64,000 bases of DNA from UBA8199 sp035358715. Its GTDB lineage: Bacteria; Verrucomicrobiota; Verrucomicrobiia; Limisphaerales; UBA8199. The position numbers and the translations under genes are program-made. The notes below the pieces were generated by a model. It made no database searches. It worked only from the letters and a program-made list of their open reading frames with translations, and had not been told where the DNA came from. Location: contig DAOPPX010000003.1 of assembly GCA_035358715.1 (NCBI GenBank), positions 1 through 64,000 of the forward strand, read 5' to 3'. Shown piece by piece: positions 53,701-62,150 of this stretch; position 1 is the stretch's first letter, and every line of letters begins with the position of its first letter.

Positions 53701-55388
53701 CCTTCGAGCTTGACCAGGGCGTTGTCCGCGGCGATGACCGGTCCTTCCGGACCAACCCCAAAAGTCATCGTCGTTCCACTGGCGCTGAAATGGTGGAAGT
53801 TGATGCCGGACGGCGACCCATCCCACCAGCGGGCACTGGGGCTGGTTGAGTCGCTGAACCAGTTGCTGTAGCCGCCCGCCGTGTTGCCGAGGTAGTAAAG
53901 ATCTCTGGAGTCGCCGCTGTTGACGTTGTTTTGAAAGTGCCACAGGTTGTCGGCCTGCATGAGGGACGCTTCGTAGTTCAGGTGGGAGGTGTTGAGGTTG
54001 GTGCTTTGGTTGTCCCGGTCGCCCAATTCGTCAATGTGCCAGATCGCGATCCCGGAAGCGGGGAGGTTCGCGTCCCGGCCGCTCTTCTGGCGGTTTTCCA
54101 CCAGGAAGTACTCCGTGGACACTCCTGGTTTGGCGTAGCGGTAGAAGTTGTTGAAGTTCGTGCCCGAGGAACTGACGGATGCCGTGAGAACAGAACTGCT
54201 GGTCAGGGGAATGGTCGTCGCCCATCCGGCAGCACGTTTCAGATAAGCGCAGACTTGCGCAGGGTTGTAATTGAAGCTGCCACTACTCATCAGGCAGAAG
54301 TTCCCGGCCCCGCCGGTCGAGTCATAATCGTAGTCGTAGAGGTCCGGGAATCCGCACAGCATGTGGCCGTTCTCGTGGCAGAAGGTCCCCAGCGTAAGGC
54401 CGGTCCCAAGGTTGGTGATTTGGTATCTATAGACCCTTTTGCCGTTGCCCAGGTCAATTGAGCTGGCCAGCACCCATGAATGGGGCCACAGCCCATAAGA
54501 CCAAACCCCGCTATTGGCTCCCGCGAAGAAGACATTGCAGGCGGCTACGCGGCTGCTCCCATCCACCGTCAGGTTGCTGAACGTCGGCAGGATGTCTGTT
54601 GTGTAATTCGCCAGCGCTTTCATGGCAGCGATGGCATCCGTGATGAGCAGGCGCCCCTGTATCCCGCAATCGTTGGCGGTGTTGTTGTAATAGGTCTTGG
54701 GTTGGGGCGCCCGGATGTAGATTGTCACCACGTTGCTGTAGGTGAGCAGGTTTGCGGAGTTGTCGAGGTAGTATTGTTTTACCGAGCCATTGTTGCCGTA
54801 GCCGGTGTAGCTGTCGCCGTTACAGTAGTTGATGACTTCCGCCTGCGGGATGGTTCCGACTGCATCACTGAAATCAATCAGCAGGGTCAGCCCCAGCTTC
54901 TGTCCTGTCGTGGTCCAGGACGGTGGCGACTTCGCGTCGCCGTCCTTCGCGGCAGCGAGTTCGGCGAGCCGTTGTCGGCTCTTCAAATCGCTCCAACGCC
55001 GTGTAATTTCCATACCTTGATCCCAACGCGCGAAGCGGGCTGCTGCTTGCTTGCGCACTGCCTTGGAATTGATTCGCAGGTGCGGTTTGAGGCCCAGCGC
55101 CGCAGGATCGCCCCGGCCAACGGCAACGCCGATGCCAACGAGTTGCTCCCCGTCGGCGGACAACTGCGCGTACTCGTAGCCTCGGGTCTGCTGGTTGAAG
55201 ACGACCGTGTATCCATCCAGGGTTTCGAACACAGCGTAGAATTCGTCGCCCTGCCCCCAGAGCACAATCTGTGTCCCGTCAGGTTGCGTGAACGGCACCT
55301 TCTCTGCGAAGGGCGCGCCCGGCGCGGCGATTCGGCAGAGAAACAGCAGGCTGGCAAGTCCGACCAGTCTGGGGATCGTAGGTTTCAT
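47766..55388 (-). CDS. Giant secreted M6 metalloprotease with Ig-like, DUF11, RCC1 and HYR domains
   Basis: 2,540 residues with a signal peptide. M6-type protease domain with zinc motif HENGHMLCG near residue 337, then FPDLYDYDYDSTGGAGNFCL. Then a beta-sandwich (~670-845), a DUF11 module (~853-970, PVVRGQPLTYTLTVTNLG) and three Ig-like domains opening GQPSDQTV, GQPTNQTV and TQPASQTA. An RCC1-like propeller (~1243-1547) repeats GTxxGWG and HSLAL. Further Ig-like and many HYR-type units follow (PSIECPADLG, ATDATGNS). It ends in a verrucomicrobial C-terminal module (SRFYRILIP). The HYR region contains an exact-period 750-bp tandem duplication. Probably a surface adhesin or protease. Confidence 0.85.
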   Translation of the reverse strand: MKPTIPRLVGLASLLFLCRIAAPGAPFAEKVPFTQPDGTQIVLWGQGDEFYAVFETLDGYTVVFNQQTRGYEYAQLSADGEQLVGIGVAVGRGDPAALGLKPHLRINSKAVRKQAAARFARWDQGMEITRRWSDLKSRQRLAELAAAKDGDAKSPPSWTTTGQKLGLTLLIDFSDAVGTIPQAEVINYCNGDSYTGYGNNGSVKQYYLDNSANLLTYSNVVTIYIRAPQPKTYYNNTANDCGIQGRLLITDAIAAMKALANYTTDILPTFSNLTVDGSSRVAACNVFFAGANSGVWSYGLWPHSWVLASSIDLGNGKRVYRYQITNLGTGLTLGTFCHENGHMLCGFPDLYDYDYDSTGGAGNFCLMSSGSFNYNPAQVCAYLKRAAGWATTIPLTSSSVLTASVSSSGTNFNNFYRYAKPGVSTEYFLVENRQKSGRDANLPASGIAIWHIDELGDRDNQSTNLNTSHLNYEASLMQADNLWHFQNNVNSGDSRDLYYLGNTAGGYSNWFSDSTSPSARWWDGSPSGINFHHFSASGTTMTFGVGPEGPVIAADNALVKLEGCTPANGVADPNETVSVDFALKNSGGRNTTNLVATLLATNGVTSPSGPQAYGVLVTNAAAVARPFTFTATGACGGNNTATLHLEDSGTNLGTVTFSFPLGQSSISTNLHQDFDAVTPPALPANWTTSASNAQSGWVTTTAASDTAPNSVFSPDPDDVGVNELNSPTITLPVSPAQVSFQHSYQLESGYDGGVLEIKIGTESWADILTAGGNFVSGGYTRTLSSSYNNPLSGRSAWTGNSGGFIATLINLPPAAAGQSIQLRWRCGSDSGVSGAGWHVDTLSVTILSYACCTASADLEAALTASPNPVVRGQPLTYTLTVTNLGPAPAVNVTLTNTLPAGVTFVSASPGCVSLGETVIASVGPMPGGSATNFTLVVTPSVGGPNTNTLAAASLTFDPNPSNNSTTNVITVNAPPVVTGQPSDQTVIAGTNVILQVIALGTEPLAYEWFHNGTNLAGAVDCVVTLTNVGAAQAGTYTVIVTNEFGSALSSNAVLTVRDPWIVGQPTNQTVSVGAPATFTVSEAGTPPMHYQWLKGGIPLVDGANISGALTPALTVAQVAAGDMGYYSLAVSNLYGQVISSNATLVANLPPVILTQPASQTALAGATVLFTTAVVGPGPMGFQWRRAGTNLADGGKISGSATASLTVSNVQSSEIGEYRLVVTNAYGSVTSSNALLTLWPLVVWGRNDYAAANVPGGLSNVLAVAGGLYHCLALRADGTVAAWGAGTTNTGVNPQRGQAIVPDGLSNVVALAAGAYHSLALESNGTLAAWGAGTTNTGISPHFGQAMVPDGLSDVAMTSGGGFHTLALKRDGSLTAWGAGTTNSGLTPHYGQASVPGGLSNMVAIAAGSYHSLALKCDGTVVGWGAGLTNAGVNPQYGQANIPNGLSNVVMLAAGGNHSLALRADGTVAGWGDNTYGQINPPADLSNVVAIAAGRYYSLALTSDGTMLGWGDNTYAQTNLPAGLTNVAATAAGGYHPLALASDGRPHVTVHPFSQTVIEGCEVRLVGLAVGLPPLSYQWQFNGTNLAEATSTTLTLSDFQCPDAGSYTMIVSNLLGSAASLAAVLTTGETSPPTISCPADVAVNADAGTCAATNVALGSPVTGDNCGIAGVTNDQQSSYPLGTNLVTWTVTDTSGNTNSCQQRVVVLDAEAPTISWHVTNVIVAADTNCQALMPDITGTNYILTTDNCGSVTVTQSVATDTVLGLGTNQVVLGAFDPAGNAAYCTSFVLVLDQAPPSIECPADLGTTNQPSQCGAVVHYTAPASRDDCSEVMITQLAGLPSGSLFPAGKTTNTFQATDATGNSAADSFVVTVDDAEPPVISWCLTNVALTAGTNCQALMPDITGTNYILTTDNCGSVTVTQSVATDTVLGLGTNEVVLGAFDPAGNTAYCTNYVLVADDTPPAITWHLTNVIVAAGTNCQALMPDITGTNYILTTDNCGSVTVTQSVATDTVLGLGTNQVVLGAFDPAGNAAYCTSFVLVLDQAPPSIECPADLGTTNQPSQCGAVVHYTAPASRDDCSEVMITQLAGLPSGSLFPAGKTTNTFQATDATGNSAADSFVVTVDDAEPPVISWCLTNVALTAGTNCQALMPDITGTNYILTTDNCGSVTVTQSVATDAVLSLGTNEVVLGAFDPAGNTAYCTNYVLVADDTPPTVICPASITVGADAGQCSRSNVTWEVAASDNCAVTNLVSEPPSGATFPVGVTPVRCTATDASGNTNSCSFTVTVIVPTVILAPPSSLTVVRGEDAFFGVTATNDCASPLTYQWRFNGGQLAGATDSTYMCTNTQCADAGSFDVVVASLDGSQTSSIANLTVVAPPVILEGPVSEAVPLGQSAILCISATNNCGGQLAYQWRFQGVNIPGATTDCYTLATVRPANVGNYDLVVTNLAAAVTSPVAVLTVVGPRLTVSRGEPSQPGGAITNFLLVFPSVTGIDYVVQYVDTLTNTNNWLSLVTNPGTGGLVTNDFPITAIPPSRFYRILIP
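48768..50267. repeat. 750-bp tandem duplication inside the giant gene
   Basis: Sequence from about 48768 recurs 750 bases later with only a few differences, for example the stretch encoding NCQALMPDITGTNYILTTDN. The period of 750 bases (250 codons) keeps the frame. Each block holds three HYR-type units of alternating sub-types. Near-identity of long blocks points to recent duplication and could also confuse assembly. Confidence 0.85.
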
Positions 55389-55561
55389 AGTGACCCTCTC
55401 TGGCTGCTGGGGAATGGCTATTTCATTACAAGCAACTTCTCACAGGTGCGAGCCTGGCGCAAACTGCAGGAAAGGTCGAACTAATTGCGCAAGCGGAGCG
55501 CAGCAGTTCGTGCCTGCCCAAACGGCTTGAAAACCCGGTCTGCTGTGCCAACATCCCGGGC

Positions 55562-56317
55562 ATGAAGTCTTTGATGACCGTTCACGCGCTGCTGACCGCT
55601 GCTTTCGTTTTGAACCCTGGCGCCATGCCTGGCCAGACCGGGCCAGCCTCCGAGCTTAATCAGTGCGTGAAGCCTGTCCCACGCGACGGACAAGGCTATC
55701 AGCGGCATCTGGAGCTGAGCAAGCGTGTCAAGGACAGTCAGGGGCTGGCCAAAGTCATCTTCGTCGGCGACTCCATCACTCAGGGTTGGGAGGGCAACGG
55801 CAAAGAGGTCTGGGCCAAGTATTACGCACCCCGGCAGGCTCTGAACCTGGGTATTGGCAGCGATCATACCCAGCACGTTCTCTGGCGCCTCGACCACGGC
55901 AATCTCGACGCCCTGCGCCCCAAGGTCGCCGTCGTCCTCATCGGCGTGAACAACATCCCCGACACCAACAATACTCCCCGGCAGGTTCTCGAAGGGGTGA
56001 CCGCGGTCGTCAGGAAGCTCCGGGAGAAGCTCCCCGAGACCAAGGTTCTGCTCCTGGGCATTTTCCCATTCCGGGAGGACTTCTGCGACCAGCGCGCCAA
56101 GGCGCTCCAGGTTAATCAGGCTCTGCACAAGCTGGATGATGGCCAATGGATTCGGTTCCTGGACATCGGCCACCGGTTTATCCAGCCCGATGGCAGAATC
56201 TCCCGGAGCATGATGCGCGACTTCTTGCACCTCTCGCCCGCCGGCTATCGTCTGTGGGCCGAGGCCATCGAGCCCGAGCTGGCGTCCATGCTTGGTGAGA
56301 AACCTATAGCGCCGTGA
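55562..56317 (+). CDS. Secreted SGNH/GDSL-type hydrolase
   Basis: 251 residues with a signal peptide (TVHALLTAAFVLNPGAMPG). Block I FVGDSITQGWEG with nucleophile Ser; block II Gly in LNLGIGSDHTQHVLWRLDHG; block III IGVNNIPDTNNTP (Gly-x-Asn); block V DFLHLSPAGYRLWAE with the catalytic Asp and His. The order resembles platelet-activating-factor acetylhydrolase-like SGNH esterases used in deacetylating polysaccharides. Acts outside the cytoplasm. Divergent from the giant protease gene. Confidence 0.9.
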   Translation: MKSLMTVHALLTAAFVLNPGAMPGQTGPASELNQCVKPVPRDGQGYQRHLELSKRVKDSQGLAKVIFVGDSITQGWEGNGKEVWAKYYAPRQALNLGIGSDHTQHVLWRLDHGNLDALRPKVAVVLIGVNNIPDTNNTPRQVLEGVTAVVRKLREKLPETKVLLLGIFPFREDFCDQRAKALQVNQALHKLDDGQWIRFLDIGHRFIQPDGRISRSMMRDFLHLSPAGYRLWAEAIEPELASMLGEKPIAP

Positions 56318-56453
56318 ATCGGGCGCGCTCTGGCGAAATCTCCTTCGCACGATCCATTCCGGGGCGTGTGTCTGGGGGGGCGGATTTGCTGTTTCCGAAA
56401 GGGCCAGACTTCTCTAAGCTTCGCCCCCGCATGATGGCTGTTAAATTGTCCTT

Positions 56454-57155
56454 ATGAAGATTGCGTTGTTTGGCATTGCCGAGATCAAAGCCGGCAAGCA
56501 TAACCTCAAGGATCCGCGGCTGGACCAGGCCGACAAGTTGGTCGAGGCTGACAAGAAGACCCACGCACAAGCCGATGTGATCGGCGAGGACCTGATGCTT
56601 GAAGCCGATGGCATCCTTGCCACCCAGGAAACGAAGGCGGATTTGATCCTCAAAGACCTCGAGTTCGTGGAAACGCGCCTGGGTCGCGATCCGCAGCCCG
56701 GGGAGCGCGCGGCGCTGGAGAAGATCAAAGCGCTGCTGGAAAGCGAACGGTTTGTATTCAACTCAGGCCTGAGCGCCGAAGACTTGCAGGCGGTCGCGGC
56801 GCACAGCTTTTACACGAACAAGCCGGTCACGGTCGCGGCGTACGAAGACCTGCAGGATCCGGAGGCCCTGTTGCTGCGAGCCTTTACGGACGCAGGCTAC
56901 ATCTGTTTTCTGACGGTCGGCGGCAAGGAGAACCGCGCCTGGCCCATTCGCAAAGGCAGCACAGCCTGGGAAGCGGCCGGCACGATTCACTCGGATATCC
57001 AGAAGGGCTTCATCCGCGCGGAAGTGATCAGCTTTGCTGACTTCATCGCAGCCGGCGGCGAGACCCAGGCGAAGCGGGCGGGCAAGCAGCGCCTGGAACT
57101 CAAGCAGTATGTCGTGCAGGATTATGACCTGGTGAACTTCCGCTTCAATAAGTGA
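56454..57155 (+). CDS. YchF-like DUF933/TGS protein without GTPase P-loop
   Basis: 233 residues. The C-terminal ~100 match the YchF C-terminal domain: ICFLTVGGKENRAWPIRKGS, DIQKGFIRAEVISFADFI and QYVVQDYDLVNFRFNK. The N-terminus (MKIALFGIAEIKAGKHNLKD) sits where YchF has the GxPNVGKST P-loop, but that motif is gone and only DPRLDQADKLVEADK and a helical region (DLILKDLEFVETRLGRD) remain. It cannot hydrolyse nucleotides by the usual site. Perhaps it retained the ribosome-binding part. YchF normally has ~363 residues. Confidence 0.8.
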   Translation: MKIALFGIAEIKAGKHNLKDPRLDQADKLVEADKKTHAQADVIGEDLMLEADGILATQETKADLILKDLEFVETRLGRDPQPGERAALEKIKALLESERFVFNSGLSAEDLQAVAAHSFYTNKPVTVAAYEDLQDPEALLLRAFTDAGYICFLTVGGKENRAWPIRKGSTAWEAAGTIHSDIQKGFIRAEVISFADFIAAGGETQAKRAGKQRLELKQYVVQDYDLVNFRFNK

Positions 57156-57255
57156 GCTGGCTGGATTGAGCGTCACGCAACACGCAATGTGTGACACAGA
57201 GATGCCGATTTACCCCTTTCCGCTGCCGCGCTGTCTGGTTTAGAGTCTGGGCGTT

Positions 57256-59958
57256 ATGGCCTTCCTGTGCCGCTGCATTGTGGTTTTGACCTTGCTGCTC
57301 GCCGCTGGGGCGCGGCTTTCGGCGGCGAGCGCGGCGGACCGCGCCTTCGACGCGGCCATAAAGGCTTTCCGTGACACCTTCTATGACCGGGCGGAAGCGC
57401 AGTTGGCCGAGTTTCGTCAGAAGTATCCAACTTCGCCGCGCCTGGCGGAAGCGATCCTGCTGCAGGCACAGGCGCGGCTGGAACTGGCGAATTACACTGG
57501 CGCGATTGATCTGTTATCCGCCCACCAGACCAGCGCGGGCGCCAACGCCGACCAATACCTATTCTGGCTGGCAGAAGCTTATGCGCGCAAAGGGGATTGG
57601 CGCGCGGCCAGCGAGGCCTTTGCGCGGCTGGTCAAAGAGTTCCCGGCCTCCTCGCGGCGCCTGGAGGCCGTGATTGGCGAAGCATCGGCGCGGGCGGCTT
57701 TGGCGCGAACAGACCCCGCGGAATGGCCGCGCCTGATCGCTTTGCTCCAGGAAACAAACGGGGTCTTCCAGTCCGCAGTGCGCGCCCAGGCCGATTCCGA
57801 ACTGTTGGCACATGGCTGGTTGTGGCTGGGCGAAGCGCAGTTTGCGACCAGGGATTATCGCGCCGCCGAGGAGACCATCCAGCCGCTGGCCAAGCGCCTC
57901 TTGAAACCGAAGCTGGCCTGGCAGTGGCAGTATCTGCTATGCCGCATCCAGGTTGCCGACGGGCGGCCGGAAGCGGCGCTGCAGGGCACAACCAACCTCC
58001 TGGCGATGGCGGCCAGTGCCGCGCAAGGCAACCTGCGAGCCGAGAGCGCCGCGTTCCAGGCCGCCTTGTTCGAGCGGTTGGGCCGCATCGAAGACGCCGC
58101 CGCGGCTTACCAGCAGAACCTTGCCGACGGCGCCCCGCCCGAGCGCCAGTGCCAGGCGCTGCTGAGGATCAGCGAATTGTATCTGGCCCACAACAAGATC
58201 CCGGAGGCCACACAAATCCTGGAGAGGTTTCTGGCGCAGCATCCTGAAGCGGCTTCGGCGGACCTGGCGCTGCTTACGCTGGGGGAGTTGCGGCTCCGTC
58301 AATACGAAGCCGCCCCTGGCACCAACCAGGTGCTCGTTGCCGCGATCAATGCGCCGGACGTGACCAACAACCTCCGGCTGGCGCGGGAGTCCCTTGAGGC
58401 GCTGACGAAGAAGTTTCCACAAAGCCCGCTCCTCGGGAAGGCGCACCTCGACCTGGGGGGATGTTATTGGTGGGAAGGCCGAATGCCGGAAGCTGAGGCC
58501 GCCTTCCAGACTGCGGTGGAACGTCTGCCTGCATCGCCGGACCAGGCAATGGCTTACTCCAGGCTGGCGGACGCCCGGTTTCACCAGACGAACTACGCGG
58601 GCGCGGTCAAAACCTATCAGGCGATCATCGAGAAGTTCGCCGAGGTGCCGGAGGTAAGGACGAATCTGTTCGAGCGCGTTCTGGATCAGACCGTGCGGGC
58701 GGGATTGGCGGCAGGGGACCTGGCGGCTGCCACCAACGCGCTCCACAAGGTGCTGGCCTGGTATCCCGACCGCCCGGATACCGTCCGGGCGGTGCTGTTG
58801 ACCGGCCAGGAAATCAGTCGCCGAGGCGATGCGGCGGCGGCGCGGCGGATATTCCTGGAGTTTACCAATAGCGTTCCCCACACCCCCCTGCTGGCAGACC
58901 TGCAACTGGCCGTGGCTGGCACCTACGAGCAGGAGAGCAGGTGGCAGGAGGCGATTGCGCAATATGACATCTGGCTGGCCACTTTCACGAACAATCCGGC
59001 CCGGCCGCGCGCCGAGTATGCTCGCGCCTGGAACATCTTCCAGGCCGGCCGCGAGACAAATGCGCTGACGAGCTTCACCAACCTCGTGGCCCGGTTTCCA
59101 ACCAACGAATTCGCTCCTCTGGCCCAATGGTGGGTTGCTGACTATTATTACCGCACGGGCAACCCTGTGGAAGCGGAGCGGAATTACAAGCTGCTGTTCC
59201 TGAACACGAACTGGCCCCCCTCCGAGCTGACCTACGAGGCACAATTGATGACCGGGCGCGCTGCCGTAGCCCGCCAGGGCTGGGGCGAGGCCAGGACCTA
59301 CTTCAGCAGCCTGTACAACAACACCAACGGCCCGAGCCTTGACTTGCGTCTCCAGGCCTTGTTCGAACTCGGCCTGGCATTGATGCGAACCGTGGCCCCG
59401 TCGGAAACGAATCGGCTGGCCAATTGCGAGGAAGCCACGCGAGCCTTTGGCCGGATTTGCGACGAATATCCGACCAACCGGCTGGCGGTCCGGGCGTGGA
59501 TTGAGCGGGCCAACTGTTACCTGCAGTGGGCGCTGGCCCGGCAGCAATACGACTCCCTGACCAATGCGCTGAACGCCTACCAGCGGGTCATTGATTCACA
59601 GCAAGCCGACGTGCGAGCCCGCAGCCAGGCCAAAGTCGGCCAGGCCATTGTGCTTGGCAAATGGGCCGAACAAAAAGACGGCGAGGAGCGGACCGCCCTG
59701 CTCAAGCCGGCGCTCAGTAACTGTCTGGACGTGGTTTACGAAACCATCCTACGAGAAGACGAACAACGCGATCCGTTCTGGACCAAGGAAGCTGGCATCG
59801 AGGCCTTCAACCTCGCCGAGGCCATGCAGGCGTGGTCCCAGGTGGCCAGTGTGTACCAGCGACTGACGAATTCGGTCTGGCCCCGGTTGCCCGCCTCGCT
59901 GGAGAAGCGCGCTTTGAGGGCCCTGGAGAACCTGGAGCAGGGAAAGGCAGGCCGCTGA
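57256..59958 (+). CDS. Large secreted TPR-repeat protein
   Basis: 900 residues with a signal peptide (CIVVLTLLLAAGARLSAASA). Dense tetratricopeptide repeats run along its whole length, e.g. YDRAEAQLAEFRQKYPTSPR, ADQYLFWLAEAYARKGDWRA, SPLLGKAHLDLGGCYWWEGR and PLAQWWVADYYYRTGNPVEA. No enzymatic motif. TPR arrays of this kind serve as periplasmic or outer-membrane scaffolds for export and assembly. Partner genes are not obvious. High-GC codon use matches the chromosome. Confidence 0.85.
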   Translation: MAFLCRCIVVLTLLLAAGARLSAASAADRAFDAAIKAFRDTFYDRAEAQLAEFRQKYPTSPRLAEAILLQAQARLELANYTGAIDLLSAHQTSAGANADQYLFWLAEAYARKGDWRAASEAFARLVKEFPASSRRLEAVIGEASARAALARTDPAEWPRLIALLQETNGVFQSAVRAQADSELLAHGWLWLGEAQFATRDYRAAEETIQPLAKRLLKPKLAWQWQYLLCRIQVADGRPEAALQGTTNLLAMAASAAQGNLRAESAAFQAALFERLGRIEDAAAAYQQNLADGAPPERQCQALLRISELYLAHNKIPEATQILERFLAQHPEAASADLALLTLGELRLRQYEAAPGTNQVLVAAINAPDVTNNLRLARESLEALTKKFPQSPLLGKAHLDLGGCYWWEGRMPEAEAAFQTAVERLPASPDQAMAYSRLADARFHQTNYAGAVKTYQAIIEKFAEVPEVRTNLFERVLDQTVRAGLAAGDLAAATNALHKVLAWYPDRPDTVRAVLLTGQEISRRGDAAAARRIFLEFTNSVPHTPLLADLQLAVAGTYEQESRWQEAIAQYDIWLATFTNNPARPRAEYARAWNIFQAGRETNALTSFTNLVARFPTNEFAPLAQWWVADYYYRTGNPVEAERNYKLLFLNTNWPPSELTYEAQLMTGRAAVARQGWGEARTYFSSLYNNTNGPSLDLRLQALFELGLALMRTVAPSETNRLANCEEATRAFGRICDEYPTNRLAVRAWIERANCYLQWALARQQYDSLTNALNAYQRVIDSQQADVRARSQAKVGQAIVLGKWAEQKDGEERTALLKPALSNCLDVVYETILREDEQRDPFWTKEAGIEAFNLAEAMQAWSQVASVYQRLTNSVWPRLPASLEKRALRALENLEQGKAGR

Positions 59959-60036
59959 CTTGCGTGCCCGGCCAGGCAACGCCAGAACCGACCGCCCAAC
60001 TTCCGCTCCGGGCACAAGCGGCGGCACGCGGGCACT

Positions 60037-60675
60037 ATGAAGCACCTTCCGGCCCAGGAAGCGCTGGCCCTCGGAGTCGTTATTCTGGCCGCTGGGCGCT
60101 CCGCGCGCATGGGCAAGCCCAAACTGCTCCTGCCGTGGGGCGAAACGTCTGTGCTGGGTCATTTGATCTGCCAATGGCAAGCCCTCGGGGCCACACAGAT
60201 TTCCGTTGTTTGTGCCGCAGGTGATCTAGCCCTTGAGGCGGAACTGGACAGGCAAGGCTTCCCGGCCGAAGACCGAATCCACAACCCGGCGCCTGAGCGC
60301 GGCATGTTCAGCTCGATTCAAAGCGCGGCGCAATGGCCGGGATGGCGGGCGGCTCTCACCCATTGGGCGATCGTGCTCGGCGATCAGCCGCAGGTGCGGC
60401 CCCAGACGCTGCGCCAACTGTTGGATTTCAGCGCCGCGCACCCCGCCAGCGTCTGCCAGCCCGCGCGGCGCGGCCACGGACGTCATCCTGTCCTGCTGCC
60501 CAAAGCTGCCTTCCGGCAGGTGGTGGGCACAACAGCGGCGACGCTGAAGGACTTCCTTGCCGCCGGGTCCCAACACATCGCCTGCTGCGAACTCGATGAT
60601 CCCGGCCTGGACCTGGACATTGACCGTCCGGAGGATTACGAGCAAGCCCTCAGGGTGAGCGGGCTGTCTTCTTAA
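60037..60675 (+). CDS. MobA/MocA-like nucleotidyltransferase
   Basis: 212 residues. GT-A-type fold: nucleotide-binding loop GVVILAAGRSARMGKPKLLL, metal-binding AIVLGDQPQVRPQTL, PARRGHGRHPVLLPKAAF and the C-terminal GLDLDIDRPEDYEQAL. It is closest to MocA-type molybdenum cofactor cytidylyltransferases and related NTP transferases. A CTP- or GTP-dependent transfer to molybdopterin is plausible but the neighbourhood has no Moco genes except a dead MoeB fragment 30 kb away. Starts 78 bases after the TPR gene. Confidence 0.85.
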   Translation: MKHLPAQEALALGVVILAAGRSARMGKPKLLLPWGETSVLGHLICQWQALGATQISVVCAAGDLALEAELDRQGFPAEDRIHNPAPERGMFSSIQSAAQWPGWRAALTHWAIVLGDQPQVRPQTLRQLLDFSAAHPASVCQPARRGHGRHPVLLPKAAFRQVVGTTAATLKDFLAAGSQHIACCELDDPGLDLDIDRPEDYEQALRVSGLSS

Positions 60676-60737
60676 GTGCGCGCCGCTCGGGAGGCGCGGC
60701 TTCAAGCCAGCGGAGAACCAGAGTCTTGCGTTGGTGG

Positions 60738-62150
60738 CTACATCCCGCTGCGGACAAAGGTGAAATACGCCACCAGCACCAACGCCAGCCCGTAGGTCAG
60801 CCAGCCGATCTGCCGGCCTTTGCCGCTGAACAGCTTGATGATTGGGTAGCTGATAAAGCCCAGCGCGAGGCCGTCGGCGATCGAATAGGACAACGGAATC
60901 CCGATCAGGGTCAGGAAAGCAGGCACCGATTCGCTGTAATCCTTCCAGTCCACCTTCGCGACGTTTTGAATCATCATGGCGCCGACGATCACCAGCGCCG
61001 GCGCGGTAATGGGCGGGTAGCTGCCCACCATCGCGATCAGCGGGCTGAAGCAGAGCGCCAGCAGGAATAGAGCTGCAACCACCAGCCCCGTCAGCCCCGT
61101 CCGCCCGCCCTGCTCGACGCCCGCGGCGCTCTCGACAAAACTCGTCACCGTGCTCGTGCCCAGCGCCGCCCCCGCAACCGTGCCAACCGCATCCGACAGC
61201 ATCGCCTGTTTGGCGCGAGGCAACTTGTTGTCTTTGATGAAGCCCGCTTGCTCGCATACACCGATCAGCGTGCCGATCGCGTCAAATACGAGCATGAACA
61301 GGAACACGAAAATGAACGGCAGCATCTTCGGCGTCAGCGCATGGGCCAGGTCTGCCTTTAAGAACGTCGGCGCCAGGGATGGTGGCGGCGCCACGATGCC
61401 TTTCGCAAATTCAAAGCGCTGTTCCAGCATTGACCCGGTGACGTCCGCCGCAGCCGCAATCGCGCGGGGCAGGTGCGGCAGGGCCAGTTTGAGCACCACG
61501 GCCAACGCCGTCGCGCCCACGATGCCCCAGAGGATCGAACCGCGCACTCCGCGCGCGTGCAGCACCGCCGTCAGTAGCAGCCCGGCAAAGAACACGAGCA
61601 AATCCGGCGAGGCAAAATGCGCGTTCATTCTCACCGCCGTGCCGGGGTCCTTGAGAATCAGCCCGGCATTCTGCAGGCCGATGAAGGCGATGAACAATCC
61701 AATGCCCGCGGCAATGCCGTTCTTCAGGCTGGGACTGACGGCGTTGAAGATCAGCTCGCGCAGCCCCACCAGCGACAGGATCAGGAACAGCACCCCCGAA
61801 ATGAACACTACTCCCAGCGCGACTTCCCACGCATTGCCAAACCCCGCTGCCGCCGCAGCCGGGATGGCCGAGAACACGAAGAAGAAATTCTCCCCCATCC
61901 CGGGCGCCTGCGCGATAGGATAGCGCGCATACAGCGCCATGATGGCCGTGGCCAGCGCCGCCGACAGGCAGGTCGCCGCCGTCACCGCGCCAAAATCCAT
62001 GCCCGTGGGTTTGCCGAACATCGCGCCCGACAACACAGCCGGCTGGACGAAGATGATGTAGGCCATCGTCAGGAAGGTCGTCAGCCCCGCCAGCAATTCT
62101 GTCCGCGCACTGGTCTGGTTCTCCGACAGGCGAAACAATCGTTCGAGCAT
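60738..62150 (-). CDS. NCS2 family purine permease (AzgA type)
   Basis: 470 residues from the ATG at 62150, with GGGGA six to ten bases upstream; an ATG at 62156 is an alternative, and the open frame upstream of that is not coding. About 12-14 transmembrane helices. AzgA hallmarks: LTTFLTMAYIIFVQPAVLSG, ALYARYPIAQAPGMGENFFF, FNAVSPSLKNGIAAGIGLFI, FLFMLVFDAIGTLIGVCEQA and LGTSTVTSFVESAAGVEQGG. Proton symporter for hypoxanthine/guanine/adenine or xanthine. It fits functionally with the purine salvage genes at 28-29 kb. Confidence 0.92.
   Translation of the reverse strand: MLERLFRLSENQTSARTELLAGLTTFLTMAYIIFVQPAVLSGAMFGKPTGMDFGAVTAATCLSAALATAIMALYARYPIAQAPGMGENFFFVFSAIPAAAAAGFGNAWEVALGVVFISGVLFLILSLVGLRELIFNAVSPSLKNGIAAGIGLFIAFIGLQNAGLILKDPGTAVRMNAHFASPDLLVFFAGLLLTAVLHARGVRGSILWGIVGATALAVVLKLALPHLPRAIAAAADVTGSMLEQRFEFAKGIVAPPPSLAPTFLKADLAHALTPKMLPFIFVFLFMLVFDAIGTLIGVCEQAGFIKDNKLPRAKQAMLSDAVGTVAGAALGTSTVTSFVESAAGVEQGGRTGLTGLVVAALFLLALCFSPLIAMVGSYPPITAPALVIVGAMMIQNVAKVDWKDYSESVPAFLTLIGIPLSYSIADGLALGFISYPIIKLFSGKGRQIGWLTYGLALVLVAYFTFVRSGM

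Noticed and set aside
47766..55388. Plus-strand open frames over the giant gene (several hundred codons)
   Set aside because: They are repetitive shadows of the minus-strand domain repeats; none has a plausible start or fold.
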